A stretch of 64,000 bases of DNA from Lentisalinibacter orientalis (lineage in GTDB: Bacteria > Pseudomonadota > Gammaproteobacteria > Steroidobacterales > Woeseiaceae), in assembly GCF_040706535.1 (NCBI RefSeq), contig NZ_JAPDRJ010000001.1, positions 1,860,001 through 1,924,000 on the forward strand. Direction: 5' to 3'. Below the pieces are notes generated by a model that did no database searches, was not told where the DNA came from, and was given only the letters and a program-made list of their open reading frames with translations. Numbering within the stretch: position 1 is the first letter of the stretch; each line of letters starts with the position of its first letter. The position numbers and the translations under genes were made by a program. This document shows, piece by piece, positions 53,677-62,150 of the stretch.

Positions 53677-56466
53677 TCAGCGATCGATGCCGAAATTGAT
53701 GCGGACGCGGATCCGCTCGCCGACGGGCCAGTCGGCGGCGGCGAGCGGCTCGTAGCGCCACTGGCCGACGGCCTCGACGGCCGCCTGGTCGAAGGTGCCG
53801 GCGGGGCGGGCGTCCGTCACGCGGATGTCTGCGGGCAGGCCCGCGGGCGTTAGCGAGAACTCGACGTCCACCCAGCCTTCCAGGCCGCGCACCTCGGCGG
53901 CACGGGGATACGTCGGCGGCACGTAGGTAATGCGTTCGGGGCGCGTCGGGGCCGGAGCGCTTTCCGCGACGGCTTCCTCCCGGCTGACCGCCGGCTCGCC
54001 GGTCTCCACGGCGTCCGAGGCCGGCGCCGCGGCAGAGTCGTCCGCCGCTGCGGGCGCATCTGCGGCTGCATCAGCGGCTGCATCCGTGGAGGGGGTCGCG
54101 GCAGCATCCGGGGCTTCCGTGGCCTCCGAGGCTTCCGTCGCGGATGGCGTCGTCTGGTCCGACCCGCCGTCGGTGCGCCCGGAGGCCGGATTATTGGTCA
54201 TCTCATCGGCCATCCCATCCACCGGGTCGCCGAGCCGGTCGGTGCCGTCGTTCTGCTCCGCCGCGCGCTCCTCCGATGCGGGAGCGCTTTGTTCCGGCGC
54301 CGGCTCGGGTGTGGCGTCCGGAAGCGCCGCCGGGCTCTGCGCGGCCGGTGCGGCGGGCAGGCGCCCTGCGGCTTCCCGGAACGGCGCCAGGCGCGGCTCC
54401 TCGACACCGCTCAGGCGGGCCTCCTCCAGCCAATGCTCTGCGGCGGCGCGGTCGCCGGCCTCCACCGATTCGCGTATGCGCGTGATGAGGGCGGTGCGCA
54501 GGAAGGCCATGCCCTGGCGGCCGGCGATGCTCTCGCTGTCCTGGGCGAGCACGGCGCGGTAGTAGTAACGGGCGTTGTCGGCGGCCGGCTCGACGAGCTG
54601 TCCCTGGAGCAGGCGCTGATTGCCGAGTTCGAGCAATAGCGTACGGCCGCGGCCGTCCGCGGCCGCCAGGATCGACTCACGCCTCGCCTCGACCGCCGGG
54701 CTGCGGCCCGGCAACAGGGCGGCGGCCTCGTCGAGTATCTCAATGGCCCCTGCGGTGTCGCCGGCAGCAGCCAACTCGTCGGCCCGCGCCAGCAGCCGGT
54801 CCCGCTCCACGACGGCGAGACGGGTGTCGATGGCCTCGAGGCCGGGCGCGGCCGGGAAGCTGGCGCGAATCACGCTGCGCGCGGCGCGGGCCTCGCCGGG
54901 GCGTCCGGCATCCAGTGCCGCCGCGACGGTGGCGATCGCCTCGGCGACCACCTGCTCGACTTCCGCCGCCAGGGCCGCATCATCCGGTGCCTGGGCCAGC
55001 GCGGCGGCGTAGAGTGCGAGCGCGCCGTCCTCACCGGGCGCGAGCAGGCGGCCCGCCGCCACGGCCTCACGGGCGCGACGCAGGTCGCGGCTGACCGGCG
55101 GCGGGGCAGGCGGTTCGGAACGGGCCTCTCCGGCGGGCTCCGCGATGGGCGCCGACGCGTCCGCCGATGTCGTGGCCGGCGACGGCGACGCGTCGTCATC
55201 CGGGCTGCCGGTCAGCGACCAGATGCCGCCGACCGCGATGAGCGCGAGCAGCGCGCCCGCGCCCGCGAGCAATGCCGGACGCGGGAAACGCCCGCTGTTG
55301 GCGTTCTCCTCCGGCGCCTCGTCCTTCCGCCGGGTGTCTTCCGGCGCCTTCGGTTTCGGTTCCTTGCGACGGACCTTCGGCTTCGCGGCGGCGGGCCGGG
55401 GCGTCTCCGTCCAGACCGGCATGCGCCGGGTCGGTTCCTCCTCGCTCAGCACCACTTCCTCGGCGCCGTCGAAGTCCGCAATGGTCGGCTCGACGCGCGC
55501 GGCCGGCGTCGCCGGTGTCGGCGGTGCGGGTGCGGCCGGAGGCGCGGCCGGCGCGGCAGGCTTCGCCTTCTCCTGCGCCCGCCGGATGGCCGCCTCGATG
55601 GCGAGTCGCGCCCGTCCCGGGGAAATGGGCTTCAGCAGAAAGCGGTACACCATGCCGGCGTTGATGAGGTCCATCAGCTGGTCGCCGTCGTCGCGGCGGC
55701 CGGCGACGATGGTCACCAGCCCGGGCTGGCGGCTGCGCAGCCGGGTGGTGATAGCCTCGACGTCCCGGGGAGCGACGGCGGCGTCGGTGACCAGCACCGC
55801 GCTCGTGGCGTCGCCGACGAGTTGCGCGGCAGCCCGCAGATCGTCCACGGCGTGGACCGGCTGGCGCGGCGAGAGCGCCTGGCGGATGGTATCCAGGAAC
55901 ACCTCGTCCTTGCTGAGCACCACCAGCTCCGTCACGGTGGCGCCGGCGGCCGCGGGATACGTGCCGCTGACTTCCGCGCTTGCGGCGGCCTGTCGGGCCG
56001 GTCCGGCCTCGCGGGGCGGCGCCGTGGGCGACACGCGCGGCCGGGGACCTGCCGAACGGTCGTTGGCCGATTCCTGCAGGGTGCTCAGCCGCAGCTGGTC
56101 GACGGCCTCGTCGATCACGCGGCGCATCTCCTCCGGCGTGCCGAGGCCGCGGATGACCTGGAACAGTTCCTCGCTGCCGACGAGTGCTTCGGCTTCAGCG
56201 CCGCTCATGTCCTTCGGCGCGATGAGGATGCCGAGCGTTTCCGGCGAGCGCTTCCGCGCTTCGCGCAGCGCCTCGATGCCGCTCATGCCGGGCAGCCGCT
56301 GGGCCGAGACCATGACGTGGATGGGGGTCAGCCCGAGGGTATTCAGTGCCTCGGTGCCGCTGGTCGCCAGATGCACGGAATAGGCGTCGCCGAGCGAGGC
56401 GCTGAAGCGGTCCAGCGTGCTCTGCTCGGAGTGCAGCAGCAGTACCTGAGTCTTGAACGTTTGCAC
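53677..56466 (-). CDS. two receiver-like domains, one membrane span and a TonB C-terminal domain
   Basis: A 929-residue protein starting at GTG 56466 behind AGAGGC. Residues about 5-120 are receiver-like: the site vvlsDyrMPGMsG reads VMVSAQRLPGMSG, so the phospho-accepting Asp is Ala. Residues about 178-305 are a second receiver-like domain with a possible Asp (VLVTDAAV) and the closing LLKP lysine. A Pro/Ala linker leads to one span near 395-417 with no His of the kind TonB uses. A helical repeat-like region (about 430-690), an acidic Ala/Ser/Thr/Pro-rich segment (about 700-835) and a TonB C-terminal domain (about 840-929, YVPPTYPRAAEVRGLEG) follow. Receivers would be cytosolic and TonB domain periplasmic. 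No exbB/exbD nearby. I know no named family with this order. Confidence 0.85.
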   Translation of the reverse strand: MQTFKTQVLLLHSEQSTLDRFSASLGDAYSVHLATSGTEALNTLGLTPIHVMVSAQRLPGMSGIEALREARKRSPETLGILIAPKDMSGAEAEALVGSEELFQVIRGLGTPEEMRRVIDEAVDQLRLSTLQESANDRSAGPRPRVSPTAPPREAGPARQAAASAEVSGTYPAAAGATVTELVVLSKDEVFLDTIRQALSPRQPVHAVDDLRAAAQLVGDATSAVLVTDAAVAPRDVEAITTRLRSRQPGLVTIVAGRRDDGDQLMDLINAGMVYRFLLKPISPGRARLAIEAAIRRAQEKAKPAAPAAPPAAPAPPTPATPAARVEPTIADFDGAEEVVLSEEEPTRRMPVWTETPRPAAAKPKVRRKEPKPKAPEDTRRKDEAPEENANSGRFPRPALLAGAGALLALIAVGGIWSLTGSPDDDASPSPATTSADASAPIAEPAGEARSEPPAPPPVSRDLRRAREAVAAGRLLAPGEDGALALYAAALAQAPDDAALAAEVEQVVAEAIATVAAALDAGRPGEARAARSVIRASFPAAPGLEAIDTRLAVVERDRLLARADELAAAGDTAGAIEILDEAAALLPGRSPAVEARRESILAAADGRGRTLLLELGNQRLLQGQLVEPAADNARYYYRAVLAQDSESIAGRQGMAFLRTALITRIRESVEAGDRAAAEHWLEEARLSGVEEPRLAPFREAAGRLPAAPAAQSPAALPDATPEPAPEQSAPASEERAAEQNDGTDRLGDPVDGMADEMTNNPASGRTDGGSDQTTPSATEASEATEAPDAAATPSTDAAADAAADAPAAADDSAAAPASDAVETGEPAVSREEAVAESAPAPTRPERITYVPPTYPRAAEVRGLEGWVDVEFSLTPAGLPADIRVTDARPAGTFDQAAVEAVGQWRYEPLAAADWPVGERIRVRINFGIDR

Positions 56467-56645
56467 GGCGTCCGATGCCTCTAGCGGTCTGATTCCCGGG
56501 CGGTTATCGAACGCCGAGTATATGCGCGCACGTGCCGCCGGCGGCCGGCTGGCCAGCGCGAATATGTCAAAGTGTGACCTGGGACACACTCCCGGCGGTA
56601 CTGGTGCGCATTGCAGGCCCGGCGGGGCCGCCGGGCGGCCGGGAG

Positions 56646-58574
56646 TCAGTCGGTGGGCGGGGCCCGGCGCTCCCGGTTCTCCGCGGCCAGTGCCTCGACT
56701 GCCTCGGCGAGAGGCAGCACCTGCTGGCGCTTGCTGCCCAGACGGCGGATCGCGACGGTGCGCTCCTCCACCTCGCGCTTGCCGACGGCGATGATCACGG
56801 GGATCTTGGCCACGCTGTGCTCGCGCACCTTGTAGCTGATCTTCTCGTTGCGCAGGTCGGTCTCCGCCTCGAGTCCCGCCGCCCGGAGTGCCTCGGCCAC
56901 CTCGCAGGCGTACTCGTCGCCGTCCGACGTGATGGTCGTCACCACTGCCTGCACCGGTGCGAGCCACAGCGGCAGCGCGCCGGCGTAGTGCTCGATCAGG
57001 ATGCCGATGAAGCGTTCCAGCGAGCCGAACATGGCGCGGTGGAGCATGACCGGGGTGTGCCTGTTGCCGTCCTCGCCCACGAAACTCGCGCCCAGCCGCT
57101 CCGGCAGGTTCAGGTCCACCTGCAGCGTGCCGCACTGCCAGTCCCGGCCGATGGCGTCGCGCAGCACGAACTCGAGTTTCGGCCCGTAGAAGGCGCCCTC
57201 GCCCGGGTTGTAGGTGTAGTCGAGCCCGGTCGTCTCGATGGCGGTCTTCAGCGCGGCCTCGGCCTGATCCCACACCTCGTCGGCGCCCACGCGCACCTCC
57301 GGCCGGTCCGCGAACTTGATGCGCACGTCCTCGAAGCCGAAGTCACGGTAGATGCCGAGGATCAGGTCGCACACGGCGATGGATTCGGCGGTGATCTGGT
57401 CGCGGGTGCAGAAGATATGCGCGTCGTCCTGGGTGAAGGCACGCACGCGCAGCATGCCGTGCAGGGCGCCGGAGGGCTCGTAGCGATGCACGGTGCCGAA
57501 TTCCGACAGCCTGAGCGGCAGCTCCCGATAGCTGGTGATGCCCTGGTTGAAGACCTGGACGTGGCCCGGGCAGTTCATGGGCTTCAGCGCATAGACGCGG
57601 CCCTCTTCGGGTTCCGTGGTGAACATGTTCTCGCCGAAGGTCTCCCAGTGGCCGGACGACTCCCACAGCGAGCGGTCCATGACGATGGGTGTGGCGATCT
57701 CCCGGTAGCCGGCCGCATCCTGTCGCTCGCGCATGTAGTCGACCAGGCGCTGGTACAGCGTCCAGCCGCGCGGATGCCAGAACACGGCGCCCGGCGCCTC
57801 TTCCTGGAAGTGGAAGAGACCCATCTGGCGGCCGAGGCGCCGGTGGTCGCGCTTCTCCGCTTCCTCCAGCTGGTGCAGATAGGTGCGCAGCTGCTTGTCG
57901 CTGGCCCAGGCCGTGCCGTAGATCCGCTGCAGCATCTCGTTGCGGGAGTCGCCGCGCCAGTAGGCGCCGGACACCCGCGTCAGCTTGAACGCATTGCCCA
58001 GCCGGCTGGTGGAAGGCAGGTGCGGGCCGCGGCACAGATCGAGGAAGTCGCCCTGGCGGTAGACGGTGATGACCTCCTCCGCCGGCAGGTCCTCGATGAT
58101 GCGGGCCTTGTACTCCTCGCCGTCGTCGCGGAAATAACGCACCGCCTCGTCCCGGTCCCAGACCTCGCGGACGATGGTCTCGTCGCGGGCGACGATGTCG
58201 CGCATGCGGGCTTCGATTTTCTCCAGGTCCTCGGGCGTGAAGGGCGTCTCGCGGGCGAAGTCGTAGTAGAAGCCGTTCTCGATGGCGGGCCCGATGGTCA
58301 CCTGGGTCTCGGGATAGAGCTCCTTCACCGCCTCGGCCATGATGTGGGCCGCGTCGTGACGCAGCAGTTCCAGCCCGTCCTCGCTGTCGCGGGTGACGAT
58401 CTCGACGGCGGCGTCTCCGGGTATCTCCCGGGCGAGGTCGCGCAGTTCGCCGTCGACCCGGACGGCCACGGCGTCCTTCGCCAGTTTGCGGCCGATACTC
58501 CCGGCCACGTCGAGGCCGGTGACCGGCTTGTCGAATTCCCGTTTCGAACCGTCGGGCAGGGTGATGGATGGCAT
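56646..58574 (-). CDS. thrS: threonyl-tRNA synthetase
   Basis: A 642-residue class II synthetase of full length: TGS domain (about 1-62), the editing domain with RHDAAHIMAEAVKELYP, the catalytic core with zinc ligands (MNCPGHVQVF and later histidines) and TQDDAHIFCTRDQI, and the anticodon-binding domain (about 535-640). The usual infC-rpmI-rplT neighbours are absent. The leader contains a run of 11-base repeats. Confidence 0.97.
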   Translation of the reverse strand: MPSITLPDGSKREFDKPVTGLDVAGSIGRKLAKDAVAVRVDGELRDLAREIPGDAAVEIVTRDSEDGLELLRHDAAHIMAEAVKELYPETQVTIGPAIENGFYYDFARETPFTPEDLEKIEARMRDIVARDETIVREVWDRDEAVRYFRDDGEEYKARIIEDLPAEEVITVYRQGDFLDLCRGPHLPSTSRLGNAFKLTRVSGAYWRGDSRNEMLQRIYGTAWASDKQLRTYLHQLEEAEKRDHRRLGRQMGLFHFQEEAPGAVFWHPRGWTLYQRLVDYMRERQDAAGYREIATPIVMDRSLWESSGHWETFGENMFTTEPEEGRVYALKPMNCPGHVQVFNQGITSYRELPLRLSEFGTVHRYEPSGALHGMLRVRAFTQDDAHIFCTRDQITAESIAVCDLILGIYRDFGFEDVRIKFADRPEVRVGADEVWDQAEAALKTAIETTGLDYTYNPGEGAFYGPKLEFVLRDAIGRDWQCGTLQVDLNLPERLGASFVGEDGNRHTPVMLHRAMFGSLERFIGILIEHYAGALPLWLAPVQAVVTTITSDGDEYACEVAEALRAAGLEAETDLRNEKISYKVREHSVAKIPVIIAVGKREVEERTVAIRRLGSKRQQVLPLAEAVEALAAENRERRAPPTD

Positions 58575-58592
58575 GTTGCTCTCTGGGCTGCG

Positions 58593-58658
58593 AATGGTCA
58601 GCGGTTGGTCAGCGAATGGTGTGCGATTGGTGTGCGATTGCTGTGCGACTGGCCGGCG
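58593..58658. repeat. six degenerate 11-bp tandem repeats in the thrS leader
   Basis: Read on the plus strand, units AATGGTCAGCG, GTTGGTCAGCG, AATGGTGTGCG, ATTGGTGTGCG, ATTGCTGTGCG and ACTGGCCGGCG run without gaps from 58593 to 58658. On the thrS strand they lie 19-84 bases upstream of the start codon. Confidence 0.75.
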
Positions 58659-58780
58659 TCGGACCGCGAAAAGGCCGTTATTCTACGCGACGGCGCGGCG
58701 CATTCGTAGCCTGGCGCGCAGTGCCGCCGGCGCTGCGTTATCATGCGGCGCCAGTCCGGACACGCCGCCCGAAGAGGCTC

Positions 58781-59278
58781 ATGAGCAGCGCAGACGCCGA
58801 CCAGGACAGCCCGGTATTCCCGCCGGAGAATCACGACCACCGCCATTGCGTGGCGGACGCGCTGGCCAATGCCGAGCGTCTGTGCCGGGAGCGGGGGCTG
58901 CGCCTGACCGCCAGGCGACGGCGGGTGCTGGAACTCGTCTGGACCAGCCACCAGCCGGTGGGTGCCTACGACATCCTGGAGGCCATGAGCGACGAGGGCC
59001 GCCGCCCGGCGCCGCCCACGGTCTACCGCGCCCTGGACTTCCTGATGGACGCGGGCCTGGTGCACCGCCTCGATTCCCTCAACGCGTTCGTCGGCTGCCG
59101 CGACCCGGAGCATCCCCACGCCGGTCAGTTCCTGATCTGCCGCCGCTGCCGGTCCGTGGCGGAGCTGGACGATGCCGAGCTGCAGCGGGTGGTCAACGCG
59201 AAGGTGGCGGAGGCCGGTTTCCGCGCGGAGACCCAGATGCTGGAGATCCAGGGCGTCTGCAGCCGCTGCCGCTCCTGA
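58781..59278 (+). CDS. zur: Fur-family zinc uptake regulator Zur
   Basis: A 165-residue protein starting at ATG 58781. The winged helix (about 35-100) includes GLRLTARRRRVLELVW and PPTVYRALDFLMDAGLVHRL. Structural zinc cysteines are the pairs Cys120/Cys123 (CRRC) and Cys160/Cys163 (CSRC); HPHAGQFLIC supplies sensory-site residues. The short His-rich N-tail (ENHDHRHC) fits Zur rather than Fur. It would repress zinc uptake genes when zinc is ample. It is divergent from thrS and converges on the TonB receptor. Confidence 0.9.
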   Translation: MSSADADQDSPVFPPENHDHRHCVADALANAERLCRERGLRLTARRRRVLELVWTSHQPVGAYDILEAMSDEGRRPAPPTVYRALDFLMDAGLVHRLDSLNAFVGCRDPEHPHAGQFLICRRCRSVAELDDAELQRVVNAKVAEAGFRAETQMLEIQGVCSRCRS

Positions 59279-59296
59279 TTGCCGCTCGCCGGAAAA

Positions 59297-59325
59297 GGAA
59301 AAGCCGGCGCGAGGCCGGCTTTTCC
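59297..59325. terminator. bidirectional intrinsic terminator
   Basis: GGAAAAGCCGGC (59297-59308) pairs with GCCGGCTTTTCC (59314-59325) around GCGAG. The A-run and T-run on either side let it serve both zur and the convergent receptor gene. Confidence 0.88.
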
Positions 59326-59357
59326 GTGCTGGCGAGCAAGCGCTCGCGCGGTGAGCG

Positions 59358-61889
59358 TCAGAATTCGTAGCTGAATTCCAGTCCCCAGCGCCGCTCGGCA
59401 CCGGGATGGACGAAGGAGCCGCCGAACTCGGCCGCCAGGATGACTTCCTCGACGATGTCCTCGTCCAGGATGTTGGTGCCGAAGGCGGTCACCCGCCAGT
59501 TGTCCCGGCCGAACCCGACCCGCAGGTCCCAGGTCTGGTAGGGGTCGCGCTCGGTGACCGTGTAGTCGGCGGTGCCGAGTCCCGGGAAGCTGAGGTCGAA
59601 CAGCGTCAGACGCTCCTCGTCCTGAGCCGTGTGGAACCAGGTCTGGCCCACGAAGGAGCCGTACAGCCCGCCGTAGAGATCCCAGCCGTTGCCGAGCGGA
59701 TAGTTCACCTCGATCTCGACGTTGCCCGTGTACTGGGGCGTGGAGGGCGACTTGTTGCCGACCGTGTTCGGACGCACCGAGTTGGCCTCGATACGGCTGG
59801 CCGTGTAGGCCCAGCCGCCGCCCAGCGTGATGTAGTCGTTGAGCAGGTAGTTCGCTCCGATCTCCGCGCCGGTCAGCTTCACCTCATCGATATTGGAGAC
59901 CACGCGCAGCAGACCGAACGGGCCCACCTGGAACTCGAAGAACTGCATGTCGTCGACGTCCATCCGATAGACCGCACCTTCCAGGGAGAGCCGGCCTTCG
60001 GCGAGCTGCGACTTGAAGCCGAGCTCGAACGCGCTGGAGGTCTCCTTGTCGAATTCGTCGCGGATATCCAGGTCCTTGCCGAGCGGCTGGTTGATGAACA
60101 CGTCGATGGTGGCAGCCGACCCCTGGTTGTTGAAGCCGCCGCTCTTGAATCCGATGCCCCAGGAGGCGAACAGCGTCACAGCGTCGTTCACGTCGTGGCT
60201 GAGAGAGAGCTTGGGCTGAACCTGGGAGAAGGTGCGGCTCTGGGGCTGCACGCCGCCCGGGTTCAGGGTCGGGTCGAGCGCCGGGTTCAGCGGCGCACCG
60301 CCGCTGAAGACGCCGTCGTTGGTGAAGTCCACGAACTCCGTGCGCGGCGCGGTGGGCACCAGGCTGCGGGCCTCGCGCTCCTCGCGGTCGTAGCGCAGGG
60401 CGAGGGCGAGCTCCGTACGGTCGCTCAAGTCGTAGGCGAGCTGGCCGAACACGGCCCAGACGTCGGTGTCGAACTGGTCCCACAGCAGCTGCTCGGTGGG
60501 GTTGTTCGGGTTGTCCGTGTACAGCGTCGGGATGACACCGAAGCCCCGGTCGATGGCCAGGTTCACGCCCACCTCACGCTCCAGGGTGAGGTAGTACAGG
60601 CCGGCGATCCAGCGCAGGGCCTGGTCGCCCGGCGAGGCCAGGCGCAGCTCGAAACTGATGTCCTCCTGGTTGCGCTCCTGGTACTGGGTGCCGTCGCAGG
60701 TGGTCGGCGAATAGGGGCCGAGGATGGGGTCCGCTCCGAAGCTGCCGTCGACGGGCAGCAGAATCTGCGGCGGCGGCAGCGTGACGCCGGCGAGCGTCAG
60801 GGCGATGGAGTTGGGCAGGCAGGAGTCCGGCGTGGCGTCGTCGGCGTTGAAGAAGCCGAAGGCCGCGCTGGTGCCGTCCGAGGACAGCGAGTTCTCGATG
60901 TTGCTGTAGAGCAGCCAGCTGGTGAGGCTGGCCCAGCCGAGCTCGTAGTCCGCCTTGATGGAGAACTCGGTGGCTTCCTGATCGTTGGTCGGGTCGATGT
61001 TCGGCTGGAACACGAACTCGTGGTCGTCGACGTCCTCGTAGAAGTGCGACGCGAAACCCTCGCCGAACAGCGGGTCCAGGGCCGGGGCGAACACCTCGGC
61101 GAACGTGGGCAGATGGAAGGCCGCGTTGAAGCTGATCGAGGCGGCGTCCACCTGGCCGTAGCGAGCCTTGACGTCCACGGTGAGGAGGTCGGTGGGCTCG
61201 AAGACCATCCGTCCGTTGATGTTGTAGTTCTCGAAGTCGTCGACCACGTCGGCGCCCAGGAAGGAGTTCGTGTAATAGCCGTCGGTGTCGCGCCAGTCGC
61301 CGCCGAGGCTGAACGAAACGGTGTCGGTGAGCGGCCCGCTCACGTAGCCCGTGGCGTAATAAGTGCTGTCGCCCGCGGCGCTCACCTTGACGTTGCCGCC
61401 CAGTTCGTCGCCGGGCATCTTCGTGCTGACGATGATGGCGCCGGCGGCGGCATTGCGGCCGTACAGCGCGCCCTGCGGGCCTTTCAGGACTTCGATCTGC
61501 TGCAGGTTCGAGAACTCCCGATTGAAGGCCGCCGGGTTCGTCATCAGGATGCCGTCGATGATGAAGGCCACGCTGTTCTCGGCATCGCGGGCGCCGTTCA
61601 GGCCGCGGATGTTGATCTGCGTGTCGCCGACCTCGGCCGCGTCGACCAGGCTCACGCCGGGGGTGAGCTTGATGAAGTCCTCCGCGCGCTCCACGCCGGC
61701 ACGCTCGAGGCGATCCTCGGTCAGTACCGTCACGGTGGCCGGCACGTCCTGCAGCGTTTCCTCGCGTTGCCGGGCTGTGACGATGATTTCCTCGATGCCC
61801 TGGGCCTCCTGCGCCACGGCGGGTACGGTATAACCGGCGGTCAAAGCGAGTACACTCGCGACGCCGCAAAGCAGGGTCTTCGCACGCAT
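59358..61889 (-). CDS. TonB-dependent outer-membrane receptor
   Basis: An 843-residue receptor starting at ATG 61889 behind AGGAGAGAG. A signal peptide ends at AVAQEA; the TonB box is EEIIVTARQR (about 33-42). The plug domain shows FIKLTPGVS, INIRGLNGARD and EVLKGPQGALYGRNAAAGAI; the barrel ends in RRWGLEFSYEF, with terminal Phe. It belongs to the FecA/CirA-like class common in carbon-scavenging marine bacteria; substrate unknown. Two GTATAC palindromes lie upstream. Confidence 0.93.
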   Translation of the reverse strand: MRAKTLLCGVASVLALTAGYTVPAVAQEAQGIEEIIVTARQREETLQDVPATVTVLTEDRLERAGVERAEDFIKLTPGVSLVDAAEVGDTQINIRGLNGARDAENSVAFIIDGILMTNPAAFNREFSNLQQIEVLKGPQGALYGRNAAAGAIIVSTKMPGDELGGNVKVSAAGDSTYYATGYVSGPLTDTVSFSLGGDWRDTDGYYTNSFLGADVVDDFENYNINGRMVFEPTDLLTVDVKARYGQVDAASISFNAAFHLPTFAEVFAPALDPLFGEGFASHFYEDVDDHEFVFQPNIDPTNDQEATEFSIKADYELGWASLTSWLLYSNIENSLSSDGTSAAFGFFNADDATPDSCLPNSIALTLAGVTLPPPQILLPVDGSFGADPILGPYSPTTCDGTQYQERNQEDISFELRLASPGDQALRWIAGLYYLTLEREVGVNLAIDRGFGVIPTLYTDNPNNPTEQLLWDQFDTDVWAVFGQLAYDLSDRTELALALRYDREEREARSLVPTAPRTEFVDFTNDGVFSGGAPLNPALDPTLNPGGVQPQSRTFSQVQPKLSLSHDVNDAVTLFASWGIGFKSGGFNNQGSAATIDVFINQPLGKDLDIRDEFDKETSSAFELGFKSQLAEGRLSLEGAVYRMDVDDMQFFEFQVGPFGLLRVVSNIDEVKLTGAEIGANYLLNDYITLGGGWAYTASRIEANSVRPNTVGNKSPSTPQYTGNVEIEVNYPLGNGWDLYGGLYGSFVGQTWFHTAQDEERLTLFDLSFPGLGTADYTVTERDPYQTWDLRVGFGRDNWRVTAFGTNILDEDIVEEVILAAEFGGSFVHPGAERRWGLEFSYEF

Positions 61890-61987
61890 AGGTCTCTCTC
61901 CTGATCTGGATCGGTCTTCGTGTTCCGCAACGATGTCGGTTATGGCATACATCGTTGTAGTCGGCTCTTGTCGGCCCCCAGGGTATC

Positions 61988-61993
61988 GTATAC
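61988..61993. promoter_or_regulatory. GTATAC site 1 upstream of the TonB receptor
   Basis: TCGTATACAAAAG has a GTATAC core and a right arm like site 2. It lies about 100 bases before the receptor start and 64 bases (centre to centre) from site 2. Confidence 0.5.
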
Positions 61994-62049
61994 AAAAGTG
62001 GGGCAGTGCGTCCAGAAAAAGCGCGGAAAAGCCAATGACTTGTGATTGT

Positions 62050-62059
62050 TTGTATACAA
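62050..62059. promoter_or_regulatory. TTGTATACAA palindrome upstream of the TonB receptor
   Basis: A perfect 10-base palindrome in an AT-rich segment between divergent genes, a shape typical of GntR-family operators. With site 1 it may allow looping or dual binding. Confidence 0.55.
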
Positions 62060-62150
62060 TCTTGCCTGTGCCGTCGGATAGACATGAAAGCCGTTCCGGT
62101 GTCGCGGCTGCGCAACATGCGGCGGCTGCATCGCGCTGCCAGGGCATGAC

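Noticed and set aside
53677..56466. Calling this gene a standard TonB energy transducer
   Set aside because: The membrane span lacks the conserved His, is internal and not N-terminal, and no exbB/exbD genes are nearby.
56532..58709. A 725-codon plus-strand frame opposite thrS
   Set aside because: ThrRS on the other strand is complete and well conserved; the antisense frame has no family features.
59406..61904. An 832-codon plus-strand frame opposite the TonB receptor
   Set aside because: The minus strand encodes a full receptor with signal peptide, TonB box and terminal Phe. The plus frame has the composition of antisense GC-rich DNA.
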